A DNA stretch of 14,028 nt from Alphaproteobacteria bacterium (lineage in GTDB: Bacteria; Pseudomonadota; Alphaproteobacteria; CAAGCB01; CAG-977), in the NCBI GenBank assembly GCA_021639925.1, contig JAJXEL010000047.1, positions 1 to 14,028 on the forward strand, written 5' to 3'. Position numbers and translations under genes: made by a program. Shown one piece after another: positions 14,022-14,028 of the stretch. The notes under the pieces are model-generated. The model did no database searches. It saw only the letters and a program-made list of their open reading frames with translations, and was not told where the DNA came from. The first letter of the stretch is position 1. Each line of letters opens with the position of its first letter.

Positions 14022-14028
14022 ATTATTT

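Larger units (their letters stand above)
13504..14028 (+). ncRNA. ssrA: Circularly permuted two-piece tmRNA gene
   Basis: The gene is permuted: the part carrying the 3' CCA lies upstream of the part with the 5' GGGG, as in alphaproteobacteria. The two ends form a 7-bp acceptor stem, 13816-13822 (GGGGACG) with 13575-13581 (CGTCTCC). Its third pair is G.U, the alanine identity element. A second inter-piece helix can form from ACAGG (13849-13853) with CCTGT (13535-13539) and GCATC (13858-13862) with GATGC (13523-13527). The RNA rescues stalled ribosomes with SmpB, adding a degradation tag. The precursor is expected to be cut so that the intervening segment is lost. The right limit is uncertain: the window ends at about the end of the coding piece, and a stem GGGAC/GTCCC (13994-13998 with 14017-14021) followed by ATTATTT may be part of it or the beginning of a terminator. 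Confidence 0.93.

Overview
The window comes from an alphaproteobacterium. The strongest evidence is a circularly permuted, two-piece tmRNA gene at the right end (13504 to at least 14028). An hflK-hflC-DUF2065-degP-like cluster supports this. I cannot name the genus. Base composition is intermediate, and coding density is very high, with gaps mostly of 0-15 nt inside operons.

Layout. (1) 1-3122, plus strand: the 3' part of a YdbH-like (AsmA-type) envelope protein gene, then a fusion of a molybdopterin-binding domain with a MocA/MobA-like nucleotidyltransferase. (2) 3227-7191, plus strand: a lipoprotein of the GH13 alpha-amylase family and a 12-TM transporter whose start overlaps the GH13 stop codon by 1 nt. 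This looks like a glucan-handling or envelope-sugar unit. (3) 7294-8377, plus strand: a small acidic protein of unknown function and a predicted papain-like cysteine hydrolase, translationally coupled. (4) 8378-13396, minus strand: one long operon, transcribed thyX-hflK-hflC-DUF2065-degP/degQ-holC. It encodes thymidylate synthesis, the HflKC membrane complex that modulates FtsH, a periplasmic Do-like protease and the chi subunit of DNA polymerase III. (5) 13397-14028: a divergent intergenic region with a good sigma70-type promoter, followed by permuted ssrA.

The most interesting local structure is in ssrA. The acceptor piece (with encoded CCA) lies upstream and the coding piece downstream. 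The two can be joined by a 7-bp acceptor stem containing the G3.U70 alanine identity pair. The intervening segment, about 230 nt, carries two near-identical copies (53/55 identical in the core, about 74 nt overall) of an imperfectly palindromic repeat spaced 120 nt apart. The tag reads ANDNRTQVVLAA. Also worth a second look are the GH13 lipoprotein, which keeps the catalytic triad but has lost the conserved Asn-His of region I, and the uncharacterised acidic-protein/cysteine-hydrolase pair. I see no prophage, IS element, CRISPR array, rRNA or ordinary tRNA.
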